Source: DASQEH01 sp038239485
GTDB lineage: Bacteria > Actinomycetota > Actinomycetes > Propionibacteriales > Nocardioidaceae
Direction of reading: 5' to 3'
Length of the DNA stretch: 64,000 bases
Assembly: GCA_038239485.1 (NCBI GenBank)
Contig: JBBSET010000009.1
Location: forward strand, 1-64,000
The position numbers were made by a program, and so were the translations under genes. This document shows positions 1-8,100 of the stretch, one piece after another; position 1 is the stretch's first letter; every line of letters starts with the position of its first letter. The notes beneath the pieces are model-generated. The model was not told where the DNA came from and did no database searches. It was given only the letters and a program-made list of their open reading frames with translations.

Positions 1-28
1 CGCGGCCGGCCGCGACCTCGGTCGTCAT
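1..28 (-). CDS. nuoG: NADH-quinone oxidoreductase subunit G, N-terminal edge only
   Basis: Only the first nine codons are inside the window (MTTEVAAGR and part of the next). The identity is inferred from position: in actinobacterial nuo operons the gene after nuoF is nuoG, the large iron-sulfur subunit of complex I. The ATG overlaps the TGA of the preceding micro-ORF as ATGA, so its translation is probably coupled to upstream reading. Confidence 0.6.
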
Positions 29-117
29 GAGGTGGCCCCCACCGGCGTGGGGTTCGTCCGCTCGCTCCTGCCGTCGCGGCCACTCATACCCTCGCTCCTG
101 CCGTCGCGGCCACTCAT
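25..117 (-). CDS. 30-codon micro-ORF between nuoF and nuoG, built from a tandem repeat
   Basis: This frame starts at an ATG that overlaps the nuoF stop (GTATGA) and ends at a TGA that overlaps the nuoG ATG (ATGA), so it bridges the two genes without a gap. It encodes 30 residues: two copies of a ten-residue unit beginning MSGRDGRSE, then TNPTPVGATS. Each repeat copy carries GGAG seven bases before its ATG, a good ribosome site. I recognise no homologue. It may act only to carry ribosomes across the repeat into nuoG. A functional peptide is unproven, and the frame could also be chance. Confidence 0.4.
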   Translation of the reverse strand: MSGRDGRSEGMSGRDGRSERTNPTPVGATS

Positions 118-138
118 ACCCTCGCTCCTGCCGTCGCG
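61..138. repeat. Tandem 30-bp repeat, 2.6 copies, at the nuoF-nuoG junction
   Basis: Two identical 30-base units lie at 61-90 and 91-120, with a third partial copy of 18 bases at 121-138. On the minus strand the unit reads GGAGCGAGGGTATGAGTGG plus 11 more bases, so each copy repeats a ribosome site and an ATG. The first unit met by the ribosome encodes the last residues and stop codon of nuoF. The array therefore expanded exactly at a gene junction. Confidence 0.95.
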
Positions 139-1424
139 AACAAGGTAGCGGCGGCCGGGTCGAAGGGGCAGCCGCCGTGCGTCAGGTGGGCGAGGTACTC
201 GTCGCGGAAGTACTGGATCGACGAGGTGATCGGTGAGGTCGCGCCATCGCCGAGGGCGCAGAACGACCGGCCCAGGATGTTGTCGCAGAGATCCACCAGC
301 AGCTCGAGGTCGGCTTCCTGCCCGTCGCCGTTCTCGAGGCGTTGCAGCGCTTGCACCAGCCACCAGGTGCCCTCGCGGCAGGGCGTGCACTTGCCGCACG
401 ACTCGTGCTTGTAGAACTCCGTCCAGCGCAGCACGGCGCGGACGATACAGGTCGTCTCGTCGAAGATCTGCAGGGCCTTCGTGCCCAGCATCGAGCCGGC
501 CTTCCCGACACCTTCGTAGTCGAGAGGCACGTCGAGGTGCTCGGCGGTGAGGATCGGGGTCGAGGACCCTCCCGGAGTCCAGAACTTCAGCTCGTGGCCC
601 TCGCGCACGCCCCCGGCCAGGTCGAGCAGCTCGCGCAGAGTGATCCCGAGCGGGGCCTCGTACTGGCCGGGGTGGACGACGTGGCCGGAGAGCGAGTAGA
701 TGGTCATGCCCTTGCTCTTCTCGGTCCCCATCCCGACGAACCAGTCCGCACCGTTGGCGACGATGCACGGCACCGAGGCGATCGACTCGACATTGTTGAT
801 GACCGTCGGGCAGGCGTACAACCCGGCCACGGCCGGGAACGGCGGGCGCAGCCTGGGCTGCCCGCGACGACCCTCCAGCGAGTCGAGCAGGGCCGTCTCC
901 TCGCCGCAGATGTAGGCCCCGGCGCCGGCGTGCACGACCAGGTCGAGGTCGAACCCCGAGCCGTGGATGTTCGAGCCGAGGTGACCCGACAGGTACGCCT
1001 CCTGGACGGCGCGCTGGAGCCGTCGCACGACATGCAGCACCTCGCCCCTGACGTAGATGAAGGCGACGTTGGCCCGGATCGCATACGACGAGATGATGAC
1101 GCCTTCGACGAGCGTGTGCGGGCTCGCCATCATCAGCGGGATGTCCTTGCACGTGCCCGGCTCGGACTCGTCGGCGTTGACGACCAGGTAGTGCGGCTTG
1201 CCGTCGCCCTGCGGGATGAACCCCCATTTCATCCCGGTCGGGAACCCGGCGCCGCCGCGCCCCCGCAGACCGGAGTCCTTGACGATCTGGATGACGTCGT
1301 CCTGCGACAGCCCCAGGGCCGTCTCGAGGGCGGAGTAGCCGCCGCGGTCCTCGTAGGCGGCGATCGTCCACGCCCGGTCGGTGTCCCAGTTGTCGGTGAG
1401 GACGGGGGTGAGTGTGTCGACCAT
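114..1424 (-). CDS. nuoF: NADH-quinone oxidoreductase subunit F (NADH- and FMN-binding)
   Basis: NuoF, 436 residues, oxidises NADH and passes electrons through FMN to the iron-sulfur chain of complex I on the cytoplasmic side. Visible motifs are the glycine-rich nucleotide site GRGGAG at residues 55-60, ADESEPGT near 84-91, and the 4Fe-4S ligands C343, C346, C349 (SCGKCTPC) with C389. The length is normal for the family. Its ATG overlaps the nuoE stop by one base. The last codons and the stop lie inside the 30-bp tandem repeat, so the extreme C-terminus (ATAGARV) is probably repeat-derived. Confidence 0.97.
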   Translation of the reverse strand: MVDTLTPVLTDNWDTDRAWTIAAYEDRGGYSALETALGLSQDDVIQIVKDSGLRGRGGAGFPTGMKWGFIPQGDGKPHYLVVNADESEPGTCKDIPLMMASPHTLVEGVIISSYAIRANVAFIYVRGEVLHVVRRLQRAVQEAYLSGHLGSNIHGSGFDLDLVVHAGAGAYICGEETALLDSLEGRRGQPRLRPPFPAVAGLYACPTVINNVESIASVPCIVANGADWFVGMGTEKSKGMTIYSLSGHVVHPGQYEAPLGITLRELLDLAGGVREGHELKFWTPGGSSTPILTAEHLDVPLDYEGVGKAGSMLGTKALQIFDETTCIVRAVLRWTEFYKHESCGKCTPCREGTWWLVQALQRLENGDGQEADLELLVDLCDNILGRSFCALGDGATSPITSSIQYFRDEYLAHLTHGGCPFDPAAATLFATAGARV

Positions 1425-2293
1425 CAGGTGCCCTTCGGTTTGCGGTCAGCGTCGGCCGTCGTGTCATGTCCCGGCTGGGCGCTGGGCGCGGTATCGGCCG
1501 GCGACTGGTCGACCTTCGTCTCAGACTCGGCTCGCGAGGTGTCCGCGACCTCGGCGGCTGCGACCGGCTGGCTGTCGACGCCGTGAGATGAGTCGCGACC
1601 GTCCGCGTCCGGCGCCCGCCAGCCGCGCTCACGCGCCAGCCGCAGTCCCACGATGGAGGCGGGACCGGCGGTCGGGCCCTCGTCGGCCCGGTCGTCGGAG
1701 AACCCCGCCAGCACCCGCTCGGCCGCCCGCCAGTCACCGACCCTGGCGCCGCGGGTCGCCTGGACGACCTGGCCGCTGCGCAGTTCGTCGACCAGGTCGA
1801 CGGCTGACTCCGGCGTCTGGTTGTCGAAGAGCTCCCAGTTGACGGTCATCACCGGCGCGTAGTCGCACGCGGCGTTGCACTCGATGTGCTCCAGCGTGAT
1901 GGTGCCGTCGTCCGTCGTCTCGTCGTTGCCCACCTCGAGGTGCGACCTCAACCGGTCGAAGATCACGTCGCCGCCCATCACAGCGCACAGCGTGTTGGTG
2001 CACACCCCCACGTGGTACGTGCCAACAGGGCGGCGCTTGTACATGGTGTAGAAGGTCGCGACCGCCGCCACCTCGGCCGGCGTCAGCGCCAGAATGTCGG
2101 CGCACGCCTCGATCCCGGCAGGCGTGACGTACCCCTCCACGCTCTGGACCAGGTGGAGCATCGGGATCAGCGCCGAGCGGGCCTGCGGGTAGCGGGCGGC
2201 GACCTCGCGCATCTCCGCCAGAGTCACCTGGGGGAGGCCTGGCTGTACGCCTAGCTCTGCCAACGACGGCGCCGGCGTCTCCAGCTCATTCAC
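1424..2293 (-). CDS. nuoE: NADH-quinone oxidoreductase subunit E (2Fe-2S)
   Basis: NuoE, 289 residues, is the thioredoxin-fold 2Fe-2S subunit that pairs with NuoF in the NADH dehydrogenase arm of complex I. The four ligands are visible as C98, C103, C139 and C143 (CTNTLC and CNAAC). The catalytic fold ends near residue 195. It is followed by about 95 residues rich in Asp, Ser, Pro and Ala without any recognisable domain, so the protein is much longer than enterobacterial NuoE. Tails of this kind occur in actinobacteria. It overlaps nuoD by four bases and nuoF by one. Confidence 0.97.
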   Translation of the reverse strand: MNELETPAPSLAELGVQPGLPQVTLAEMREVAARYPQARSALIPMLHLVQSVEGYVTPAGIEACADILALTPAEVAAVATFYTMYKRRPVGTYHVGVCTNTLCAVMGGDVIFDRLRSHLEVGNDETTDDGTITLEHIECNAACDYAPVMTVNWELFDNQTPESAVDLVDELRSGQVVQATRGARVGDWRAAERVLAGFSDDRADEGPTAGPASIVGLRLARERGWRAPDADGRDSSHGVDSQPVAAAEVADTSRAESETKVDQSPADTAPSAQPGHDTTADADRKPKGT

Positions 2294-3648
2294 CGGTCGA
2301 CACCGCCCATCACCGGGTCGATGCTCGCCACGGCGACGATCACATCGGCGATCATGCCGCCCTCGCTCATCGCCGGTGCGCTCTGGAGGTTGACGAAGGA
2401 CGGGTCGCGGAAGTGGGCCCGGTACGGCTTGGTCCCGCCGTCGGACACCAGATGGCAGGCCAGCTCGCCGCGGGGTGACTCGACCGCGACGTACGCCTGT
2501 CCCGCGGGCACCCGGAAGCCTTCGGTGACCAGCTTGAAGTGGTGGATCAGCGCCTCCATCGACTCGCCCATGATGTGGCGGATGTGGTCGAGCGAGTTGC
2601 CCATCCCGTCGGAGCCAACCGCGAGCTGGCTGGGCCAGGCGATCTTCTTGTCGCCGACCATGATCGGCGAGCCCTCGAGGCCCTGCAGCCGCTCAGCAGC
2701 CTGCTCGACGATCTTGAGCGACTCCCACATCTCGTCGACCCGGATGCGGAACCGCCCGTAGGCGTCGGCCGTGTCGCGGGTGATGACGTCGAAGTCGTAG
2801 GTCTCGTAGCCGCAGTACGGCTGCTTCTTGCGCAGGTCCCAGTCGTAGCCAGTCGACCGCAGTACCGGGCCGGTGGCTCCCATGGCGAGGCAACCGGCCA
2901 GGTCGAGGTAGCCGACGTCGACCAGGCGGCCCTTGAAGATGGGGTTCGCGTTGCAGAGGGCGGCGTACTCCGGGAGCCGCTTGCGCATGAGCGCGATGAA
3001 CTCGTGGATCTTCTCCAGCGCACCGCGCGGCAGGTCCTGGGCGACCCCGCCCGGCCGGATGAACGCGTGGTTCATCCGCAGGCCGGTGATCAGCTCGAAC
3101 AGGTCGAGGACCAGCTCACGCTCGCGGAACCCGATCGTCATCACCGTCAGCGCGCCTATCTCCATCCCGCCAGTCGCGATCGCTACCAGGTGGGACGAGA
3201 TCCGGTTCAGCTCCATCAGCAGGACGCGCATGATCTGCGCCTTCTCCGGGATGTCCGCCTCGATGTCGAGCAGCTTCTCGACGGCCATGCTGTAGGCCGT
3301 CTCGTTGTAGAACGGCGACAGGTAGTCCATCCGCGTGCAGAACGTCACGCCCTGCACCCAGCTGCGATACTCCATGTTCTTCTCGATGCCGGTGTGGAGG
3401 TAGCCGATGCCGCAGCGGCACTCCGTGACGGTCTCGCCGTCGATCTCCAGGATCAGCCGGAGCACGCCGTGCGTCGACGGGTGCTGCGGGCCCATGTTGA
3501 CCACCACACGCTCGTCGGACTCGAGGTCGAGCCCGCTGACCACGGAGTCCCAGTCCTGGCCGGTGACGGTGAACACCTTGCCGGAGCTGGTTCGCTGCCC
3601 GGTGGCGTAGGGATCGGTGGCGTACGGGTCGGAGAGCGTGTCAGTCAT
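2290..3648 (-). CDS. nuoD: NADH-quinone oxidoreductase subunit D (quinone-site subunit)
   Basis: NuoD, 452 residues, is the 49-kDa-type subunit related to the large subunit of NiFe hydrogenases. With NuoB it forms the site where menaquinone is reduced. The signature NMGPQHPSTHGVLR is at residues 51-64, followed by the well-kept IGYLHTGIEK segment. The family length is 400-450, so the short N-terminal extension is modest. It overlaps nuoC by one base and nuoE by four, in keeping with translational coupling along the operon. Confidence 0.98.
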   Translation of the reverse strand: MTDTLSDPYATDPYATGQRTSSGKVFTVTGQDWDSVVSGLDLESDERVVVNMGPQHPSTHGVLRLILEIDGETVTECRCGIGYLHTGIEKNMEYRSWVQGVTFCTRMDYLSPFYNETAYSMAVEKLLDIEADIPEKAQIMRVLLMELNRISSHLVAIATGGMEIGALTVMTIGFRERELVLDLFELITGLRMNHAFIRPGGVAQDLPRGALEKIHEFIALMRKRLPEYAALCNANPIFKGRLVDVGYLDLAGCLAMGATGPVLRSTGYDWDLRKKQPYCGYETYDFDVITRDTADAYGRFRIRVDEMWESLKIVEQAAERLQGLEGSPIMVGDKKIAWPSQLAVGSDGMGNSLDHIRHIMGESMEALIHHFKLVTEGFRVPAGQAYVAVESPRGELACHLVSDGGTKPYRAHFRDPSFVNLQSAPAMSEGGMIADVIVAVASIDPVMGGVDR

Positions 3649-4487
3649 CAGTTGTAGGACCTCCGCTTGTCGGGCGGCGGGATCGTCGCGCCCTTGTATT
3701 CGACCGGGATGCCGCCGAGCGGATAGTCCTTGCGCTGCGGGTGTCCCGGCCAGTCGTCGGGCATCTCGATCCGGGTCAGCGCCGGATGCCCGTCGAAGAC
3801 GATGCCGAAGAAGTCGAACGTCTCGCGCTCGTGCCAGTCGTTGGTGGGGTAGATCGCGACCACCGAGGGGATGTGCGGGTCCTCGTCGGGGCAGGTGACC
3901 TCGACCCGGATACGCCGGTTGTGGGTCATCGACATCAGGTGGTAGACCGCGTGCAGCTCGGCGCCGGTCTCGTGCGGGAAGTGCACCCCGCTGACACCAC
4001 TGCAGAACTCGAAGCGAAGCTCGGGGTCGTCGCGGAGGTTCTGCATGACCGGCAGCAGCAGCTCACGCTCGACGTGGAAGGTGATCTCGCCGCGGTGGAT
4101 CACGACCCTGCTGACCGCGCCGGAGACACCTACCGACTCGAGTGTCTGGTCGAGCCGGTCCGCGGCGGCGTCGAACCAGCCTCCGTACGGCCGGCTGGTC
4201 GCGCCCGGGACAGCGACCGGGCGCACCAGCCCGCCGTAGCCGGACGTGTCGCCGGAGCCGTGGACGCCGAACATCCCCTCTCGGACGTCGACGACCTCGA
4301 GGTCCTGGTGCGGGAGCGGCCCGGGGTCGTCGCTGACGACCAGCGAGCCGTCGTGCAGCGACTTGTCCTGCACCGACCGCTCCGCGACCGGCTTGTCGTC
4401 GAGCGTGCGCTCGCCGGTCGGCTTCTCCGGCACGCCGCTGGGCTGCCCGGTCGGGGGGGGCCCGGGCGACGGCTTCTCGTCGCTCAT
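3648..4487 (-). CDS. nuoC: NADH-quinone oxidoreductase subunit C
   Basis: NuoC, 279 residues, is the 30-kDa-type peripheral subunit joining the electron-input arm to the quinone module. The conserved C-terminal signature is near residues 205-225 (YPTNDWHERETFDFFGI), then DGHPALTRIEMPDDW and RKDYPLGG. About 90 N-terminal residues are acidic and probably disordered. The ATG at 4487 was chosen because it overlaps the nuoB stop as ATGA; the open frame continues upstream but would run deep into nuoB. Confidence 0.97.
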   Translation of the reverse strand: MSDEKPSPGPPPTGQPSGVPEKPTGERTLDDKPVAERSVQDKSLHDGSLVVSDDPGPLPHQDLEVVDVREGMFGVHGSGDTSGYGGLVRPVAVPGATSRPYGGWFDAAADRLDQTLESVGVSGAVSRVVIHRGEITFHVERELLLPVMQNLRDDPELRFEFCSGVSGVHFPHETGAELHAVYHLMSMTHNRRIRVEVTCPDEDPHIPSVVAIYPTNDWHERETFDFFGIVFDGHPALTRIEMPDDWPGHPQRKDYPLGGIPVEYKGATIPPPDKRRSYN

Positions 4488-5038
4488 CGCAGCAGCCCGG
4501 TCAGGTCGATCGTCGGGGTCGCCGCCAGGGCGGCCTGCTCGTCGGCCTCGATCTCGGCCTTGCGGTGGGACCCGAGGTGCGAGTGCTGGATGTCGTCGTG
4601 GAGCTTGAGGATCGCATCGATGAGCATCTCCGGTCGAGGCGGGCAGCCGGGGAGGTACATGTCGACGGGCACGACGTGGTCGACGCCCTGCACGACCGCG
4701 TAGTTGTTGAACATGCCACCGCTGCTGGCGCAGACGCCCATCGCGAGCACCCACTTCGGGTTGGGCATCTGGTCGTAGATCTGCCGGAGCACCGGAGCCA
4801 TCTTCTGGCTCACCCGGCCGGCCACGATCATCAGGTCCGCCTGGCGCGGCGAGGCACGGAACACCTCCATGCCGAACCTGGCGAGGTCGTACCTCGGCCC
4901 GCCCGAGGTCATCATCTCGATCGCGCAGCAGGCCAACCCGAAGGTGGCCGGCCAGAGCGAGGCCTTGCGGAAGTAGCCGGCCAGGCCTTCGACCGTCGAC
5001 AGCATGACGCCGGACGGCAGCTTCTCCTCTATCCCCAT
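4484..5038 (-). CDS. nuoB: NADH-quinone oxidoreductase subunit B (cluster N2)
   Basis: NuoB, 184 residues, holds the terminal 4Fe-4S cluster N2 that donates electrons to menaquinone. Its ligands are visible: the adjacent pair C37-C38 (GLACCAIE), C103 (GVCASSGG) and C132 (LPGCPPRP). The start MGIEEKLPSG is preferred over an ATG 14 codons upstream because AAGGAAG lies a suitable distance before it and homologues begin here. It is separated from nuoA by 19 bases and overlaps nuoC by four. Confidence 0.97.
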   Translation of the reverse strand: MGIEEKLPSGVMLSTVEGLAGYFRKASLWPATFGLACCAIEMMTSGGPRYDLARFGMEVFRASPRQADLMIVAGRVSQKMAPVLRQIYDQMPNPKWVLAMGVCASSGGMFNNYAVVQGVDHVVPVDMYLPGCPPRPEMLIDAILKLHDDIQHSHLGSHRKAEIEADEQAALAATPTIDLTGLLR

Positions 5039-5057
5039 CTGACTGCGCTTCCTTGGT

Positions 5058-5417
5058 CTAGTCCCATTCGAGCCCCCCACGCCGCCAGACGTAGGCGTAG
5101 GCCACGAAGACCGTCGCGATGAACGTCAGCATCTCGACCAGGCCGAACATCTTCATCGAGTCGAAGTACACCGCCCACGGGAAAAGGAAGATGATCTCGA
5201 TGTCGAAGACGATGAACAGCATCGCGGTGATGTAGTACTTCACCGGGAACTTGCCGCCGCCGACGGGCTGCGGGGTCGGCTGGATGCCACATTCGTACGA
5301 GTCGAGCTTGGCCCGGTTGTAGCGCTTCGGGCCGATCATCGTGCTGACGGCCACCGAGCCGACCGCGAACAGCGCGGCGAGAAGCATCAGACCGAGGATG
5401 GGGATGTATTCCTTCAT
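5058..5417 (-). CDS. nuoA: NADH-quinone oxidoreductase subunit A (membrane)
   Basis: NuoA, 119 residues, is a small subunit of the complex I membrane arm. Three hydrophobic segments are seen near residues 5-27, 60-82 and 87-109. The loop between the first two contains the conserved YECGIQP and KFPVKYYITAMLFIVFDIE motifs, which sit at the quinone entry site. It is the first gene of the nuo operon in this direction. A GGGAG sequence about nine bases before the ATG can serve as ribosome site. Confidence 0.97.
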   Translation of the reverse strand: MKEYIPILGLMLLAALFAVGSVAVSTMIGPKRYNRAKLDSYECGIQPTPQPVGGGKFPVKYYITAMLFIVFDIEIIFLFPWAVYFDSMKMFGLVEMLTFIATVFVAYAYVWRRGGLEWD

Positions 5418-5490
5418 GCTGGCTGGCTCCCGTCTGTGGTGTCGAAGATATCGTCGCGCACGCGTCGTCCGATCATGGGACCGCCCCGCC

Positions 5491-6795
5491 TCACGCGGCC
5501 GGGGCGACCCTGGACAGGCCGTTGATGATGCGGTCCATCGCGTCGCCCCCCGTCGGCTCGGTCAGGTTGGCCAGCAGCTTGAGAGTGAAGCGCATCAGCG
5601 CGGGACGCGGCAGCCCGTACCTGGTGGCGAGCCTCATCACCTCCGGGTGGCCGATGGCCCGGACGAAGACCCGTCCGAGCGTGTAGTAGCCGCCGTAACG
5701 GGCGTCAAGCGCGCCGACGTAGCCCTGCAGCGCCTGCTCGTGCGCGGCAACGGTCCGCCGGGCCAACGCCTGGGTGATGACCTCGGCCGCCATCTCGCCG
5801 GACTCCATCGCATACGCGATGCCCTCGCCGTTGAACGGGTTGACCATGCCGCCGGCGTCGCCTACCAGCAGCATTCCTCGTGCGTAGTGCGGCTTGCGGT
5901 TGAAGCCCATCGGCAGCACGGCGCCGCGTACCGGCGTCGTCATGTTCTGGTCGCGGAAGCCCCACTCCTGCGGCGTGTGGTCCAGCCAGGACTTGAGCAG
6001 CTGCTTGTAGTCGACGTGCTGGAAGGCCGCGGACGTGTTGAGGATGCCCAGCCCGACGTTGACCGTGCCGTCGCCGACGCCGAAGATCCAGCCGTATCCG
6101 GGCAGCAGGTTGCTGGTACCCGGCTCGCCGTCCCACAGCTCCAGCCACGACTCGAGCCAGTCGTCGTCGTGGCGGGGGCTGGTGTAGTACGTGCGCACGG
6201 CCACGCCCAACGGGCGGTCGTCGCGCTTCTCGAGTCCCATCGCGAGGCTCAGCCGGGTGGAGTTGCCGTCTGCCGCGACCACGATGGGTGCGCGGTACGA
6301 CTGCTCGTCGCCCACCTTGCGGCCGCGCTCGTCGACGGCCTTCGCGGTGACCCCGACGATCCGGCCAGCGGAGTCCAGCACCGGTCCGGTGACGAACGTG
6401 TGCTCCCGCAGCCGCGCGCCCTGCTTGAGCGCGTTCCGGACCAGGATGTCGTCGAAGTCCAGCCGGGTCCGAACCAGCCCGAAGGACGGGTACTCGCCGA
6501 GGGCGGGCCACGGCAGCTCGAGACTGTGCCCACCACCCACGATCCGCAGCCCCTGGTTCTTGATCCAGCCCGGCTCGTCGACGTCGATGCCCATCGCGAG
6601 CAGTTGCCGGACGGCCCGCGGTGTCAGTCCGTCGCCGCAGACCTTCTCCCGCGGGAAGGACGACTTCTCCAGCAGCAGGACGTCGACACCCGCCTGGGCG
6701 AGGTACGCGGCGGCGGTCGAGCCGCCGGGTCCGGCGCCGACGACGAGGACGTCGGCATCGCGCGAGTCGCGCCCGGTTGAGGAGGGATCGGTCAT
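5491..6795 (-). CDS. menJ: Geranylgeranyl reductase family flavoprotein, probable menaquinone reductase MenJ
   Basis: This 434-residue FAD enzyme has the dinucleotide motif VVGAGPGGST near residue 18, the EKSSFPREKVCGDGLTPRAV segment typical of the geranylgeranyl reductase family, and the second FAD motif GDAGGMVNPFNGEGI. Family members saturate isoprenoid double bonds. Lying between nuo and menG, it most likely reduces a double bond of the menaquinone side chain, as MenJ does in Mycobacterium. Reduction of other polyprenyl lipids cannot be excluded. The ATG at 6795 follows a strong AGGAGGGG and is preferred over an ATG 13 codons upstream. Confidence 0.85.
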   Translation of the reverse strand: MTDPSSTGRDSRDADVLVVGAGPGGSTAAAYLAQAGVDVLLLEKSSFPREKVCGDGLTPRAVRQLLAMGIDVDEPGWIKNQGLRIVGGGHSLELPWPALGEYPSFGLVRTRLDFDDILVRNALKQGARLREHTFVTGPVLDSAGRIVGVTAKAVDERGRKVGDEQSYRAPIVVAADGNSTRLSLAMGLEKRDDRPLGVAVRTYYTSPRHDDDWLESWLELWDGEPGTSNLLPGYGWIFGVGDGTVNVGLGILNTSAAFQHVDYKQLLKSWLDHTPQEWGFRDQNMTTPVRGAVLPMGFNRKPHYARGMLLVGDAGGMVNPFNGEGIAYAMESGEMAAEVITQALARRTVAAHEQALQGYVGALDARYGGYYTLGRVFVRAIGHPEVMRLATRYGLPRPALMRFTLKLLANLTEPTGGDAMDRIINGLSRVAPAA

Positions 6796-6852
6796 GCTGA
6801 TTACCCCTCCTTCCCTGCAAGTGAAATTCTTCACGAGCGAAACGACGACGTC

Positions 6853-6858
6853 AGTCTA
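6853..6858 (-). promoter_or_regulatory. Putative -10 element for the menJ-like gene
   Basis: TAGACT on the minus strand fits TANNNT and would give a leader of about 50 bases carrying the strong ribosome site of the menJ-like gene. No clear -35 is visible. Confidence 0.3.
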
Positions 6859-6903
6859 GGCTGCCGGAAAACCCGGCGTACACCGGACAAGGGCGGGCCG
6901 CGC

Positions 6904-7336
6904 TCAGCCGTGAACGGAGCCGTACGCGTAGGTGACGGCCAGCCTCAGCACGAGCCGCTTGTCGGCGACCATCGCCTGGCGGTACTCGTCCCAGTCGGGG
7001 TGGTCGCTGCCGCGGATCGCCCGGAAGAGCTCGACCAGCTCGTCGACCGTGGCGTCGTCGGGAGCCACGGCGACCGGTGACAGCTCGGCGTCGCCCTCCA
7101 GGACGGCGTAGCTCCAGCCGTCCTTGCTCGACACCAGCAGCGACACCCGGGCGTCGCGACGGACGTTGGCCACCTTCGCGCGGTCGTCGGTGACCGAGAT
7201 GGACACCCGTGCGGTCTCGGGGTCGAGGTGGTAGTTCAGCGGTGACAGCTGCGCGCGGCCGTCGCGCTTTCAAGGTGGCGAGGACGCCGAGCTCGTGGGT
7301 GGCGGCGAAGGCGAGCAGACGTGGGTCGACGGTCAT
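6904..7336 (-). pseudogene. PPOX-class F420-dependent oxidoreductase, frameshifted
   Basis: Two overlapping frames together make one protein of about 143 residues of the split-barrel PPOX/F420 family, which uses F420H2 or FMN for small reductions. The N-terminal part (MTVDPRLLAFAATHELGVLATLK) starts at 7336. The rest (RDGRAQLSPLNYHLDPETAR, then VSISVTDDRAKVANVRRDAR and so on) lies in the next frame and ends at 6904. The shift is one extra base around 7265-7270, just after an AAA codon. Without it the motif LATLKRDGRAQLSPLNYH would be continuous and normal. A real inactivating mutation or a single-base sequence error are both possible. Confidence 0.8.
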
Positions 7337-7342
7337 GGCGCC

Positions 7343-7348
7343 ATTGTG
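7343..7348 (-). promoter_or_regulatory. Leaderless-type -10 of the PPOX gene
   Basis: CACAAT on the minus strand lies exactly six bases before the ATG at 7336, the spacing of leaderless actinobacterial transcripts. The first base departs from TANNNT. Confidence 0.35.
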
Positions 7349-7358
7349 CTCCCCGCCG

Positions 7359-8048
7359 CTACCGGGTCGCGCGATGCAGTGCGACGATGCCACCCGTCAG
7401 GTTGCGGAACCCGACCTCGCGCCAGCCGGCATCGGCGATGACGGTGGCCAGCGCGTGCTGGTCGGGCCAGGCCTGGATCGACTCGGCGAGATACACGTAC
7501 GAGTCCGGGCTCGAGGACACCTTGGTGGCGACGGCTGGAAGCGCCCGCATCAGGTACCCGTTGTAGAGGGTCCGCAACGGCCGGAACGTCGGCGAGCTGA
7601 ACTCACAGACGAGCAGCCGCCCACCCGGCGTCGTGACCCGGAGCAGCTCCCGCAACCCGAGCGCCGGGTCCACGAGGTTGCGCAGCCCGAACGAGATGGT
7701 GACCGCGTCGAAGGTCTCGTCGGCGAATGGCAGCCGGCTGGCGTCGCCGGCCACGAACGGCAGCCGTGGCCTGGCCCGCTTGCCCACGTTGAGCATGCCC
7801 ACCGAGAAGTCGCAGGCGACGGCCGTCGCGCCGCGCAGCAGGAACGGGACGGTGCTGGTGCCGGTACCGGCGGCGAGGTCGAGCACGAGCTCGCCCGACC
7901 TGGCGTCGACGGCTGACACGACAGCACGGCGCCAGCGACGGTCCATGCCGAGCGAGAGCACATCGTTGGTCACGTCGTACCGGTTGGCGACCGCGTCGAA
8001 CATGGCGGCGACCTCGTGCGGCTGCTTGTCGAGGCTGGCGCGGGTCAT
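7359..8048 (-). CDS. menG: Demethylmenaquinone methyltransferase
   Basis: MenG (UbiE family), 229 residues, performs the last step of menaquinone synthesis, transfer of a methyl group from SAM to the demethylmenaquinone ring. The SAM site LDLAAGTGTST is at residues 56-66. The family signatures VANRYDVTNDVLSLGMDRRWR (20-40) and TISFGLRNLVD with LYNGYLMRALP are present. The ATG at 8048 faces the divergent isochorismate synthase gene across 52 bases. The frame stays open far upstream but only as a shadow of that neighbour. Confidence 0.95.
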   Translation of the reverse strand: MTRASLDKQPHEVAAMFDAVANRYDVTNDVLSLGMDRRWRRAVVSAVDARSGELVLDLAAGTGTSTVPFLLRGATAVACDFSVGMLNVGKRARPRLPFVAGDASRLPFADETFDAVTISFGLRNLVDPALGLRELLRVTTPGGRLLVCEFSSPTFRPLRTLYNGYLMRALPAVATKVSSSPDSYVYLAESIQAWPDQHALATVIADAGWREVGFRNLTGGIVALHRATR

Positions 8049-8086
8049 CGCCCTAGCCTCGCACGCGGCTGCCGCGACCGACGACC

Positions 8087-8092
8087 TAGTCT
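8087..8092 (+). promoter_or_regulatory. Leaderless-type -10 of menF
   Basis: TAGTCT lies eight bases before the GTG at 8101 in the short divergent gap between menG and menF. It suggests a transcript with no or almost no leader. Confidence 0.45.
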
Positions 8093-8100
8093 TGGACGCT

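Noticed and set aside
342..1586. A 414-codon plus-strand frame opposite nuoF
   Set aside because: High-GC antisense shadow. The nuoF frame has clear catalytic motifs on the other strand.
25..1737. A 570-codon minus-strand frame across nuoF
   Set aside because: It is the out-of-frame shadow of nuoF, full of Arg and Pro with no domain. Only its last 30 codons (25-117) make sense, as the coupled micro-ORF.
7633..8100. Extension of the isochorismate synthase gene upstream of 8101
   Set aside because: The extra 156 codons lie antisense to menG and show no homology. The GTG at 8101 has a -10-like element in the right place.
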